This document shows, piece after piece, positions 46,410 to 56,525 of a stretch of DNA of 64,000 nucleotides. Both the position numbers and the translations under genes were made by a program. Positions within the stretch are counted from its first letter, which is position 1. Every line of letters begins with the position of its first letter. Source of the DNA: Agrypnia vestita (lineage: Eukaryota > Arthropoda > Insecta > Trichoptera > Phryganeidae); NCBI GenBank assembly GCA_016648135.1, contig JADDOH010003932.1:183109-247108 (forward strand), read 5' to 3'. The notes beneath the pieces are model-generated. The model did not search any database. It saw only the letters and a list, made by a program, of their open reading frames with translations, and was not told the origin of the DNA.

Positions 46410-47384
46410 TCACCAAATCCTTTTCGTAAATCTTTTGAATTTGTTTTCACGTTAATTTTTCATTATTTATTCAACTCCCATATATTAATATTTCGCTTCA
46501 TTAATGTATATACTTTGAAATTAAATTTTTGGTAGATGTGTGTTAAATCTTGATTGCCCCGAAACATGTTGATAATTCAGTAAATATCAGTTTTATACAG
46601 TGAATTTCCTTTCCTTCTTTTTATTAATATAAATTGAATTGCATCATCGTCAATTCAGCATAATTTAACAAATTGAAAAAATCGTTTGTGTGGTAGAGTG
46701 GTGTATGAGGAGTGCGTAGTGATAGTGTGAAAGAGATGAATGCATGCGGTAGGAAGCGGGGGAAACGAGCGACGCCTTTCGGGCACTGACGGTCGCACGC
46801 AGAGGATTGTTTATAAATAAAGTGATAATTACTGAACAAGATCGGGTATTCGATTTCTTCCTTATTTCAAAGAAAACTTATCATACTCAGGAATACCACA
46901 ATATTGTACCTATAGAAACAATTTTTGTTGTTGAATTATTTAGTTTAAGGTATTAATGCCAGGTTGTATGAATTTATAAAATATTGTATGTTCCTATGCA
47001 GGCCTACATTTAATTCTTAAAATAAAAATATTTCTCGTGATTCCATTTTGTATGATGTGGTGCGTATTTTTCTTCAATTCTCTAATATGTGTATGCTTTT
47101 GAAGTAACACTGAATTGAAGCCAAGCGGTCGATAACATCAATGTTATTAACGGGATATTCTTTATAGAGTATTTCATCTTATTTCTTTATTGCGCTGTCT
47201 GGATCATTTTCATTTCACCTTTTCTTCCACGGTCTTCGGCCACTTTGACCAGAAGCAATTGGTTCTCTTTTTTTATGTATTCATTCATATTTCAGATTTA
47301 AAAATAGACTCATCTTCTTATCGGCCTTTCGTGTCGGTGGATCCGGTTTTGATTCATGGTGAATTCTCAATACATTTAAATGAT
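46410..47384. other. Non-coding stretch; complex patch near 46.7 kb
   Basis: A patch at 46680-46810 contains 'aagcgggggaaacgagcgac' and 'tgtttataaataaag' (TATA-like). No gene is seen. Confidence 0.4.
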
Positions 47385-47480
47385 CTTCTCAAGCCTGGGT
47401 ATTTTTGTAATGTGTTTGTTTGCTGTAATAATCGAACTTCATGGCCTTATGTAGTGTTCATCATCATTTTCCTCATCCCT
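47385..47480 (+). mobile_element. SINE family B tail-like fragment
   Basis: 'caagcctgggtatttttgta' followed by 'tgctgtaataatcgaacttc' matches the tail of the 18.32 kb copy ('tagcctgggtattttgtgat', 'cgacaataattggatctc'). The head is absent. Confidence 0.5.
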
Positions 47481-48039
47481 TATCCTAGGAGGATCAGGAC
47501 CCCAAAAACTCAACAAGGCGCTTCTACCTTCCTCAGTATTGCACTCTTTGATACTATATAACTAGTCAAGGTCGTCATATAATCATTTTCGTTATTTTTC
47601 CCAGCTAGTCTCGGAAGTTGTTGTAATGTATTAGTGTTAATAAGAAAAATCTAAAGTCCAAATTTAACATATTTTTTTTAACCATCACTTTATTATTTTC
47701 CTTGCAATTATTTATTATTAATTTTATTTAATGTAGAAAAAAAAAAGAAAAAATAATAAATATTTTAAAATGTTTATTTCCTCTGTTTTCGAGTTGGTAT
47801 ACAATATTCTTTACCCTTCCTCCCATGACCATATTAAATACGATTAAATTGCAATTTTCCAACACGCGTGTTTATTTTTTCACATCGTTTAAATACCAAT
47901 TACCAACAATAACTTCATAAATAAACACTTTACAAAGGTAAAATGTGTTTTAAAAATGTAGTTTTAAAATCCTTTTCACAATATTTCATTTTTTACACAT
48001 TTTACGGCTTATCATTCATCGCAACAGATGTCAGTGGTG
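47481..48039. other. AT-rich non-coding stretch, no gene seen
   Basis: No recognised feature. Confidence 0.55.
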
Positions 48040-48250
48040 TGTCAGTTACCTTAATACATGTGACAAATAGCCGAGATGCATGCACGATTATTGCATGCCG
48101 TGCAAGACACGCCGCACGCGTGCGCGCGAGCGGGCGGGAAACATGACGAAATGCCGGGCAATTGTAATAAATGGCGAATTATCCAATCACTTTACGATTA
48201 CACCTCGTAATGACGAACAATAAAGTGACCAAACTCGCGTGTGTTTTTTA
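48040..48250. promoter_or_regulatory. Candidate cis-regulatory island with homeodomain-type words
   Basis: A GC-rich block ('cgccgcacgcgtgcgcgcga') is followed by 'gggcaattgtaataaatggc' and then 'gcgaattatccaatcacttt', 'acgattacac' and 'tcgtaatgacgaacaataaa'. These give several ATTA/TAAT, CAAT and Sox-like cores within about 110 bp. No frame or repeat explains it. The pattern is what a conserved developmental enhancer looks like, but conservation was not tested. Confidence 0.35.
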
Positions 48251-48564
48251 TGTTTGACAATGGTTTACTGTTCTTCGATTCTGATTTATGTACAATGTTC
48301 TATACTGACCTACTTTTCAGGGATTACGAATTTTCAAGGAAATAAACATATATTCATTTAAATTGAAGGGCGTAGGTACATCTATTCGTCAATATTTTCA
48401 AAGTAAGTTGCGTGCTTGAGCTACGAAAATTGGGCTGACTTGGTGATTTCCTAGAACGAGGCCCTAACCCCCGACTAATGTATGTGCAAAGTGTTCAAAA
48501 TTGATTGTTTTTAATTTATTTTATAACAGTGATTATTTTTTTAATTATTATTAATTTATTATTT

Positions 48565-48880
48565 AATTTTTTATAATGATGTCATCAAAGACCCTGATAG
48601 TTGTTAGTCCTAGTGTGACATTAGAAAAAAAAAAATATATATATACCTATAAAACATTAATAACCTCGCAGGACTATATTCCTGCATTGATTATCAGTCT
48701 AAAATGTTCAAGCAACCATGATCTAATATCAATAATTATGGAATTATGCAATATCAAAGTTTTTTTTCAATATTTCTGACTCATTTTTTACAAAACGTTG
48801 AAATATGATTACAGTAACTTATATCGATTACGAAAAAATCATTCTTTTCAATATAAATTAAATAAAATGATAATAACCCT
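48565..48880 (+). repeat. Interspersed repeat family G copy
   Basis: 'aaaatgttcaagcaaccatg', 'atcaataattatggaattat', 'tttctgactcattttttaca' and 'attacagtaacttatatcga' occur in the same order at 56215-56400 and, weaker, at 58720-58870. Confidence 0.65.
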
Positions 48881-49084
48881 GCAGAAATTCCAATTGGAAT
48901 TTAAATAAAATAATAAATTTAATAATAATAAATTTAATAAAAATGTTGACATCAAATAAATGCTCATCGCAGGCGTAATGTAAAATTTGACTACTCATTT
49001 GGTTGTTTGTCAATAATAAAAAATTAACAGATTTTGTGGTATAAATTTTAGAAAAATAAAATATTTAAAAAAAATTTCACACAC

Positions 49085-49385
49085 TACGTTCTTCTTTTCT
49101 TCTTCCTTGCACTGTCCCAAGTCCCAACTCATTGCCTAGGTAGGCTGTTGGGGTCGGTTCTTCTCGTTCTCAGGCTATATCTTCTCTGGTTCTGGGTATC
49201 GCTTTCATCCAAGCCGTTTCTCTGTAATATTTTGGAGCATTGAGTCATCCAGGAGTTCTTTGGTCTTCCCCTGGATGACTGTCAATGAAGATCCGTAGAC
49301 ATTGCCTGCTTCGCTGTGTGGTCTGGTGGTCTCCGTCTTATGTGCCCACACCATCTCAATCGTCGTTCCTACAGCTTACTATGTC
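49085..49385. repeat. Probable mobile-element fragment, unclassified
   Basis: A GC-richer insert with words such as 'cttcttccttgcactgtccc' and 'ttggtcttcccctggatgac' contrasts sharply with its AT-rich flanks. It has the look of a lepidopteran interspersed repeat, but there is no second copy in this window and no coding signature. Confidence 0.3.
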
Positions 49386-49591
49386 CATTTTTTTTTAGCG
49401 AAATTTAAAATAAATTAAATTTTAATAATTATTTTTAATGAAATTTAAAATGAATTATATCTAATGAATATTATTATTACTGAAATTTAAAATAAATTAA
49501 ATATTAATGAATATATTGTATATGTTGTAGAAGGAATTCTAGAATTCCAGAATGTTAGAAATAAGTGCTTGAAGCAGCGTTATTTGTAAAT

Positions 49592-50210
49592 TATACAACG
49601 TGTCCCAAAATTCAACGATAAGCGGGCACCAGTGGGTGGGCCTGCTCATGACTCCTCGAGAAAAAAATAGAAAATAAATATTTCTCATTTTTTTAATGTA
49701 AAAAAAAAATTGAAATCCTTTGAAAATTGACACCTCGTAAGATATTTCTTTTGTGGCTAGTTTTCCTATAGTATAATACCATTTTAGAATCTTGATTATA
49801 TGCGTAAACTTTTAAAAAAACTTGCCATAGTAGTCTCCATACTTTTTTTACACCACGATGAGTGAAAGTGGACTGAAAATAAAAATCTTTCATAATTTTT
49901 AGAAAAACAATAATTTTTATTGTTTTTTGTGTAAAAACTTCAGGCATTCATGGATTTTTACGGCTTAAGGCTAAGGTGGTGGATAGCCGTACTATTTAGT
50001 TTGCTGAAAGAAAAAAATTAGAAATAATTAAAAAATTGTGGTTATGGTAGTTTAAAATATCTTAAGAGATGTCAATTTTCAAAGGATTTCAAACTCTTTT
50101 TTTTCCATTAAAAAAAAGAGATTTTATTTTTCCATTTTTTTCTCAAGGAGTCATGAGTAAGCTCACCCACTGGTGCCCGCTTATTGTTGAATTTTGGGAC
50201 ACGTTGTATA
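49592..50210. mobile_element. 619 bp nonautonomous DNA transposon with 156 bp TIRs
   Basis: Arms 49592-49747 and 50055-50210 are inverted copies with modest divergence. The ends read 'tatacaacgtgtcccaaaat' and its complement. Because the arms are inverted, short frames on opposite strands both read THWCPLIVEFWDTLY. A TA at each edge may be the target-site duplication, which would fit Tc1/mariner-type insertion. The 307 bp centre encodes nothing recognisable. Confidence 0.85.
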
Positions 50211-50584
50211 AGAATTTCGTTTTTAGTACCGACACCAATCAACCGACAACCAGACACTAATAAGGATGATAATGTTGGAAAAAACATTTTATACGCAAGG
50301 GTGGTATGATACATATTGTGGGTGAGTCATGTTACTACTACTATACTCTTTAATACAGATTATAAAAAATAATACAATTTACTCGATGGTCGGTCTTCAG
50401 GAACAACGATCGATCTTCGCCCCGTTTCTAAATTGACCAGTATAATTAGGCTCATTTTTTTTCAAAATGAATATTATCCTTAATATTTTAATTTCATTTT
50501 ATATCGTGTAGAGTATGAATAATTTAATTTGAGCCACAAAATGTCATTAGGCCCAGTTACTGTAGCTAAATGCATTAAAAAAAG

Positions 50585-50705
50585 CTTCGGACCCAGACTT
50601 CGGAAAATTACGTAGATTATATTGTGACCTCGCCAGGAATCGAACCCAGAATCCTTAGTGTGATAAGTCAGTGTCAAGGCCACTGGACCACGAGAGAAAA
50701 CTCCC
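50585..50705 (-). mobile_element. tRNA-derived SINE head, family B
   Basis: The reverse strand shows 'tctcgtggtccagtggcctt' (box A TGGTCCAGTGG) and 'tgggttcgattcctggcgag' (box B GGTTCGATTCC), followed by 'gtcacaatata'. Spacing is tRNA-like. The tail has decayed. Confidence 0.75.
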
Positions 50706-50879
50706 CGAGCGCAAAACAAATACATATCTACTGTACGTTTTTTTTCTAATTGATTTTCGACACAATCATTACCTTTTCCCTTAAAAAAAACAATCAAAAT
50801 CATAAAGATACCTCTGATATTTTTAAAATGACACATTGACTTGCCTCAGTATTGTTTCATCCTGCGAAGCATCCACGTG

Positions 50880-51195
50880 GCTGCACGTTACAACCGGAGC
50901 TCCCAACGCAGGTTCTATTCCGGAAGTGTTATCGGTAATAAATATTTCCCATTAACCGGCCCGCAGCGCGGAGCGTGACACGCCGCTGGACGCCGCTGTG
51001 TGCTGTGGACTGTGTACACAGCCCACACGTCCGTACGTGGTGGGGCGGTGTGCGCGGGTGGGCGGGGACGCCTGTGCGCCGGGTACGTCACACCTAGCCC
51101 CGGACAGCGTAACAATAATAATATTTACCAAAAGTGGCGCCTGTTTACCGTGGAGAGTTTAGCTCCCGTGGATTTGGACGTGTAATGTTCGGTGC
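50880..51195. promoter_or_regulatory. GC-rich island
   Basis: A strongly GC-rich block ('ggtggggcggtgtgcgcggg', 'gacgccgctggacgccgctg') lies between AT-rich flanks. Frames of 61-66 codons on both strands are GC shadow frames. 'gtgtacaca' and 'cacgtccgtacgtggtg' are small palindromes. A CpG-rich promoter or enhancer is the simplest host explanation. Confidence 0.3.
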
Positions 51196-52270
51196 ATGTA
51201 CGAGTATTGCATAACCATTTTTTCGGTTCGGATATGCGGGAATTTTATTTTCACGAGTGTAAAATAAAATCATTAAATCATTTCTCTCGGGCATACTGAT
51301 ATTTTTGACGTGAAAATGAGCGATAGTTTCGTCGAAGTAATGTTAAACTTCAATAGCGCCGCCGTCTTGGTATCGTTTTGAAGAGGAAGAATTGCGGTTT
51401 GTGCAAATGTTTCTGCATTTGTAGCGGATATCGAATATCGCTAACCGTGAACCCGCAAAGAAAAAAGGGATTATATATCTGAGAATAATCGTCCCATTCG
51501 AATAAACTAAGTGATGTTTTGAAGAAGAGTATAGGTAAGCATTATAATTCATTTTGAACTATCTATAGTATCTTTGAAGTATCTATATTTTTATTTATTT
51601 ATTAGAGACACTATCAAGATAATAGGTACATGATACTCTGATAATAAAACATTATAAGTGAAGACTATGCCCATTATCCCAATTGCAAGTGTCTCCGGCA
51701 CGCTCTAGCAACACGTATATTTGCATTTAAGTATATTTTACATGTACATTTATGTGTATTGTATATTTAGTGTTTGAGTGTAGTGCGATTAGTATTTAAT
51801 AAATAATTGATTTAATGTATGTATACGTTCAGGTTATCGTTTAGAAAATGGATGTTGTGTATGAGTGAGTTTTTGAACGATGATAAGGCATCTGCAAGAA
51901 TATTATATAGCATCAATGTTAGGGTCAGCTCAATACATATTATATGTGCGACACAACGAGAAAACAAATATAAAAAACTATCTTTTATTATAATAATCGG
52001 TCACGAATATATAGAGTACAAAATTTTAAGGAGATTAATACCAAAAACACCAAGTCCGTACTCAGAAAAACTCAACGCTAAATACTGCATTTTATACTAT
52101 TTTCACGAATAACTGCGGCAGTATTCACAGTCACAGTCACAGGTTCGAATATTCTCTGTACGCAGCATTAATTAAAAAACGCATTAATTTATAGATGAAT
52201 GAGCATTTTACTTACACACATATGAGTATGCACCGAACGCTTATGAAATGAAAATTTTAAGGCGTTTTCT
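51196..52270. other. Non-coding stretch, no gene seen
   Basis: The 97-codon forward frame (51819-52112) has no domain. Otherwise AT-rich. Confidence 0.5.
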
Positions 52271-52457
52271 TTAGACTGGTTTTGTGTGTTAAGGTAAAAA
52301 AACTAGGAAATATGAAATATTAAATATAAATATAATTTAATAATAAGTAGATATAATAAAATAATATTATAAAATAAAAATGATATAATACAATAATAAT
52401 AATAAGGTCTTTAGACTGGTTTAATGTATTGACGTAAAAAAACTAGGAAATAATTAT
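52271..52457. repeat. 45 bp direct repeat flanking AT-rich spacer
   Basis: 'ttagactggttttgtgtgtt' plus 'aaaaaaactaggaaatat' (52271) recurs as 'ttagactggtttaatgtatt' plus 'aaaaaaactaggaaataa' (52411), 140 bp apart, around an (AATAAT)-type spacer. Confidence 0.75.
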
Positions 52458-52739
52458 TATAATGTATGGATTCAAAAATTCCATTCCATTAATTTTGATG
52501 GATTATATATAAAAATAATATTTTTAAAATCTTTTTAATTTTTAATTTAATTATAATAGTAGAGTATTTCATGGGAGAGAATGACGAAACAGCAATCACC
52601 GAAGGCGAATGCTGAACACATGACCAACAGGACGCAGGAGCTTGGGAAAGCCAAAGCTAAGAGGGAGCTATACAGTCTTCCATGTCATATCATATCAAAA
52701 GGTCTTAGAAATCAAAGATCGGATAAAATCGGCAACTAA

Positions 52740-53419
52740 TAGGTATCGATGGAGGAAACTTTTTTTGCCGGAGAAAAGACACACCAGAGGTTGTAGAGCC
52801 AATCGTGGAAAATATAATTTGAAGCTTATCTAAAAAGTAAATTATACATCCATCTCAAGAAGTAAAGGTTCAATTAAACGAGAAACGCACTTCTTGCCAT
52901 CGCAATAAATGTGTTTCTCAGAATAAGATCGTTATTTTCTGACCGTGATCTAAGCCTGCTACTTAGAATGCTCATGGTTCATTGTTACCTCTTCGCCATT
53001 CTCTTATATGGGGTGGAGGCATGGACACCAAACCATGAAATAATCCGCAAAATCGAGGCTTTTCGGATGGCTCCATAGACGCATACCTATTAAAAGTTCT
53101 TTGGTTACGAATATAGTGATGTATGGAAAAAGATCTGCGGATTTTCGAGATAAGAAAACTTGAGTATCTCAGAAATATTATTAGAGGACCACAATATGGT
53201 CTAAACCAAATCATCATCCAGGGGAAAATAAGTTGTAAAATAAGCGTAGGATGACGTCGCAACTCATGGCTGCATAACTTGAGGGACAAGTTACATTCAG
53301 AGAGAGAGAGAGAGAGAAGTTAAAAGAGAATCCGTAAAATGATGAATAGAATCGTTATCACCAATACGATCGCCAACCTCTTCAATACCATCGGGGCCAA
53401 TAGACACGAAACATGTTGA
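52740..53419 (+). pseudogene. RTE-like LINE reverse transcriptase C-terminal pseudogene
   Basis: Forward translation reads RIRSLFSDRDLSLLLRMLMV, then CYLFAILLYGVEAWTPNHE and IRKIEAFRMAP. This is the RTE-type thumb region ('RDL.L..R......LLYG.EAWTL', 'KIEAFEMW'), ended by a TAG where WLY is usual. Frameshifted pieces follow (GKISCKISVG, RRNSWLHNLRDK), a (GA)n run intrudes at 53299-53317, and KMMNRIVITNTIANLF ends at a TGA (53417-53419). The palm and endonuclease are absent. Confidence 0.75.
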
Positions 53420-53549
53420 TATTTCAACAAATTTAGTGGTTAAAACAAAATACATTCATGTTAATTTAATAATACTTCGTTTATTTAATTAATTTAATTT
53501 TTATAAAAATTTAATAATTAACAAGGTATAATAGACATTTATACATTTA

Positions 53550-54067
53550 CTAACTGTTCATATCCGGCGTTAAGGATTAAGTTTAAAATAAATTTGTGAG
53601 GGTAAACAAAGTTTCGATTCGAACGTTATAGATTTGCATCGAAAATATATCAGGGGAAGAGGGAAGGGTAAAAGAATAGGGGAGGAAATGTAACTAATGC
53701 TAACCACCGTGTCCTAAACCATAAGTTTCCAAAATTTGAGTCCGATCGGTCAAACGGTACAGATTTGCAACGAAAATATGTCAGGGGGAGGGGAAGGGAT
53801 ATGAGAATAGGGAGGAAATGTTGCTTATGTTCCCCGCCGAGTCCGAAAGAATAAGATTCCAAATTTTGAGTCCGATCGGTCAAACGGCATAGATTTGCAT
53901 AGAAAATATGTCGGGGGAGGGGAAGGGGTATGAGAATAGGGAGGAAATGTTGCCTATGTTACCCGCCGGGTCCTAAAGCATAAGCATACAAATTTTGAAT
54001 CGAATCGGACAAACGTGTGGATTTGTATAGAGAACAGACAGGCAGACATTGAGTTTTATTATACAGA
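53550..54067 (-). mobile_element. Nonautonomous Helitron, family D, with three tandem units
   Basis: Read on the reverse strand, the 5' end is A|TCTGTATAATAAAACTCAA at 54067. Three units of about 130 bp follow (the 'tccgatcggt' or 'cgaatcggac' word at 53741, 53871, 54001). The end reads 'cttaatccttaacgccgg' then 'atatgaacagttag|t' at 53550. The last part has lost one side of the terminal hairpin seen in the 24.27 and 36.04 kb elements. No protein is encoded. Confidence 0.8.
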
Positions 54068-54079
54068 TGCATTTTCAAA

Positions 54080-54485
54080 AGTCCAGCGCAGCCTGGCTCA
54101 CTTTCCAAACTGGTTCGTGATTGCCGGCAATAGAGGGTCGTCTTCCGGCCATCTCGGTCCGTGACAACGGCTCAACTTTTGGCGCCGCGCCGCGCCCGAC
54201 TTGCCGCTCACCACCAGGCCGCCGCGCGCGCCACCCGCCGAACTTAATTTGACGAATCAATCAAGTGTAAGTTGCCGCCGCTCGGCCGCTCGCTCACGCG
54301 CGGAGTGTCGGCCGCGCGGCGGGCGATGCGTGCCGGGCGGCTGCCGTGCTGCGCGCCACGCGCCACGGCCCGATTTGCTGCCAATCATCATTTGTCTGGA
54401 ATGACACACTTTGTTGCATGCCGACGGTGCATAATCGCCTTTCTTTCGAAGCGAGCTGCATTCCTTGTTTGACACGAGAATTGCG
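54080..54485. promoter_or_regulatory. Most GC-rich island of the window; candidate promoter/first exon
   Basis: Blocks such as 'ggcgccgcgccgcgcccgac' and 'ggccgcgcggcgggcgatgc' are CpG-dense over about 200 bp. Splice-donor-like 'caagtgtaagttg' lies near 54263-54275 on the forward strand. Frames of 61-72 codons on both strands are Arg/Ala/Pro-rich, as expected from GC-rich DNA in any frame, and are not called. A CpG-rich transcription start region is plausible. Confidence 0.35.
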
Positions 54486-54903
54486 TGTATACGTTTCTAA
54501 TTTCATCGCGTTTCCGAGATAAAGAAATATCTATCGAGGAATTAAAAGCCCACTTTTATTCTGACAAGGAGTTTTTTATTATTTTCTCTTCATTAATATT
54601 TTATTTTAATGAAAACATATCAATAAGGACAGAAAAATAATATATTTTGTAAATTATACTGAATAGCCAGGTAAATGTTTTTAGTATTATGTGTTACGTT
54701 GCAATACCGTATCGGAGACACGTTTTGTCGCGAGTTGTCTTATGTTATGTGTATGTTTCATCTTTTGTCGGATTACTATCGTTGCGCTATCTGCGACGTG
54801 ATTGGTTTTGAAGTGACGGACATCGTGTTTTTATATAATGTTATGTTTTTATATAATTAATAAAAATATACAATGTTTTCACCACCTTTCTATTGAAAAA
54901 TAT
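54486..54903. other. AT-rich non-coding stretch
   Basis: A 61-codon forward frame (54675-54860) has no domain. Confidence 0.5.
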
Positions 54904-54937
54904 GAATATGTTTTAGAGCCTACGGCCCCTTCGTCAG
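54904..54937 (-). ncRNA. Hammerhead-ribozyme-like motif of a Penelope-like element
   Basis: On the reverse strand the order is CTGACGA (exact match to the CUGANGA core), a stem GGGGCC/GGCTCT (two G-U pairs) with loop GTA, then AAAACATATTC where GAAAC is expected. One base of the second conserved box is changed. It lies about 60 bp downstream of the GIY-YIG fragment, which is where Penelope-like elements carry such ribozymes in their terminal repeats. Confidence 0.5.
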
Positions 54938-54994
54938 AATAGAATTGTATACTAACAAATTAAATTCAAAAATCTTTTTGAAGAAATTTTGTTT

Positions 54995-55311
54995 TTAATT
55001 TGAGACCGTGATCTCTCTATTGATATTTAACGGGTGCTTATAGATCTCGAGTGCCTCTTGACAAGATGTGCGTGTCTTTAATCTAGGATCTTCGGTTCGA
55101 AATCAAAATGATGGCCGGTATGCAGAAAGTGAAAGTGATGGTTGAATTTACATTTGTGCTTGTCGACCCTTTTGGACACGACACGGTTATACACGCCATA
55201 CTTCACCACAATACTCAGATAACACATCAGCCCTGATGTTGGAATCTGGGATGATGGAATGGGATCCGTAACCAGGACGGCCAGAAAGGTCGTAGAAACA
55301 CGGCGAAACAC
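54995..55311 (-). pseudogene. Penelope-like element C-terminal fragment (GIY-YIG end region)
   Basis: The 77-codon reverse frame ends HFHFLHTGHHFDFEPKILD-stop. Another frame continues CQEALEIYKHPLNINREITV before its own stop. 'H...TGH.FDF...KIL' followed by 'EAIEI.KHP.N.NR' is the distal end of the GIY-YIG domain in Penelope-like elements. The reverse transcriptase and the GIY and YIG strands themselves are not recognisable here. At least one frameshift separates the two pieces. Confidence 0.65.
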
Positions 55312-55319
55312 AAAGCAGA

Positions 55320-55484
55320 AGAATATATCACTGCTTTATTATGCACACGCGTAAGTTAAATGCTTTCTCATAATTATTGTTGTACATTCATTGCCGACTG
55401 ACTGCACAAATTTTCCTCAGACACCCGCGTCTCTAGTCAAATATTTACATAGTGAAACTTTTCTCTGTATCCTTCCCATCTCTT
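55320..55484. other. Short non-coding stretch
   Basis: No feature recognised. Confidence 0.5.
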
Positions 55485-55600
55485 TCTTGGGTGGCCCGGT
55501 GGTCGAGTTATTGGACTTGACTATTGCCTAAGTTCTGTCCAAGTCTGGATTAATTTTTGTTTGATGCAAATACATTGTGAACTTTTTTGAAGAATATTAC
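55485..55600 (+). mobile_element. SINE-like head joined to a LINE-type tail
   Basis: 'gggtggcccggtggtcgagt' resembles box A (TGGCCCGGTGG). 'aagttctgtccaagtctgga' is a decayed box-B region, followed by 'tttgtttgatgcaaatacat'. It directly abuts the RTE-like tail at 55600. Confidence 0.45.
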
Positions 55601-55750
55601 AGCGTTTGATGAAGCGACGGCATCGGAAGAGTGACAGGCAATAGATGGATGAGAAGGGTTGATGACAGAGAAAAATTGTAATCCTTGGGGAAGACTTATA
55701 TCACACAGCGGAGAGACATAGGCTGATGGTAAAGACAGCGTAAAGATCTG
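55600..55750 (+). pseudogene. RTE-like LINE extreme C-terminal scrap
   Basis: Forward translation reads DGIGRVTGNRWMRRVDDREK, a stop, then SLGKTYITQRRDIG-stop. This corresponds to the final 'W.R.AQDR..W..LGEAY.QQWT' block of RTE-like polyproteins. About 45 codons only, with a stop replacing Trp. Confidence 0.5.
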
Positions 55751-56214
55751 TGTGATGTGTACGTTTATTAACAATAGTACAATAGATTAAGAATTGATAA
55801 AATTTACTAATAAAATATGAATGGAACTCTTCGTACCATAAAATTTCTCAAAATAATTTTGTAATACGTAACTCATGTTGTAAAAGTGGGGAAATGTTAT
55901 TTGATTGATTATATTCCACAGATATTGTAATTTATGTAGCACTTTATTTTTATCCTATCATAGTATACCTACTAGTATACTATCATAGTATTTTATTATA
56001 TAACATATGTCGTTTTCCAAATAAAGTGAAAAATAATTCTAAAAATGTAGAAATTATAAATTCGCTTCCTGTTTTGCTAAAATCAATCGTGAGCGAAACG
56101 TTTAAATGGGTGTTATACAATGTTATGGTCGAACTCGTCCCCCTCCCTGACCATTATATGTGTACCAGAGCCAGTAGCAGAAACTTTGCCGGTAGTACTG
56201 CCTATGGTATGAGT
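55751..56214. other. Non-coding stretch, no gene seen
   Basis: The 98-codon forward frame 56026-56322 runs into the family G repeat and has no domain. Confidence 0.5.
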
Positions 56215-56405
56215 CTAAAATGTTCAAGCAACCATGACATAACATCAATAGTTATGGAGATATGCGATATCAATGTTTGCTTTTTTTTATTTATTTCTGA
56301 CTTATTTTTTGCAAAAGGTTGAACTATCATTACAGTAACTTATACCGATTATGAAAAATTCATTTGCTTCAACACAACATAAATAAAATGATAAAAACCT
56401 TGTAA
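56215..56405 (+). repeat. Interspersed repeat family G copy (left arm of an inverted repeat)
   Basis: It matches 48695-48870 over most of its length ('aaaatgttcaagcaaccatg' to 'aaataaaatgataaaaacc'). Its last 107 bp are repeated in inverse orientation immediately downstream. Confidence 0.7.
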
Positions 56406-56524
56406 TTTTTTTTTTCAATTTTTATCATTTTATTCGACTTGTATTAAAGCGAATGAATTTTCATAATCGATATAAGTTACTGTAATTATAGTTCAACTTT
56501 TTGCAAAAAATAAAGTCAGAAATA
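56291..56524. repeat. Inverted repeat with ~107 bp arms (family G)
   Basis: Left arm 56291-56399, right arm about 56419-56524, spacer of about 19 bp of T-rich DNA. 'gttgaactatcattacagta' is mirrored by 'tactgtaattatagttcaac'. The arms differ at several positions, so the foldback is older than the perfect palindrome at 20.1 kb. Confidence 0.8.
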
Positions 56525-56525
56525 T

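Noticed and set aside
49539..50260. Two similar 63-64 codon ORFs on opposite strands (shared THWCPLIVEFWDTLY)
   Set aside because: They are the two terminal inverted repeats of one nonautonomous transposon, not paralogous genes.
53640..54050. Possible CRISPR-like or satellite array (regular ~130 bp spacing)
   Set aside because: The genome is eukaryotic, the units are long and similar throughout with no spacer/repeat division, and they lie inside Helitron-type termini.
54075..54506. Cluster of Arg/Ala/Pro-rich ORFs on both strands
   Set aside because: GC-rich DNA is depleted of stops in all frames; overlapping frames on both strands without domains are composition artefacts.
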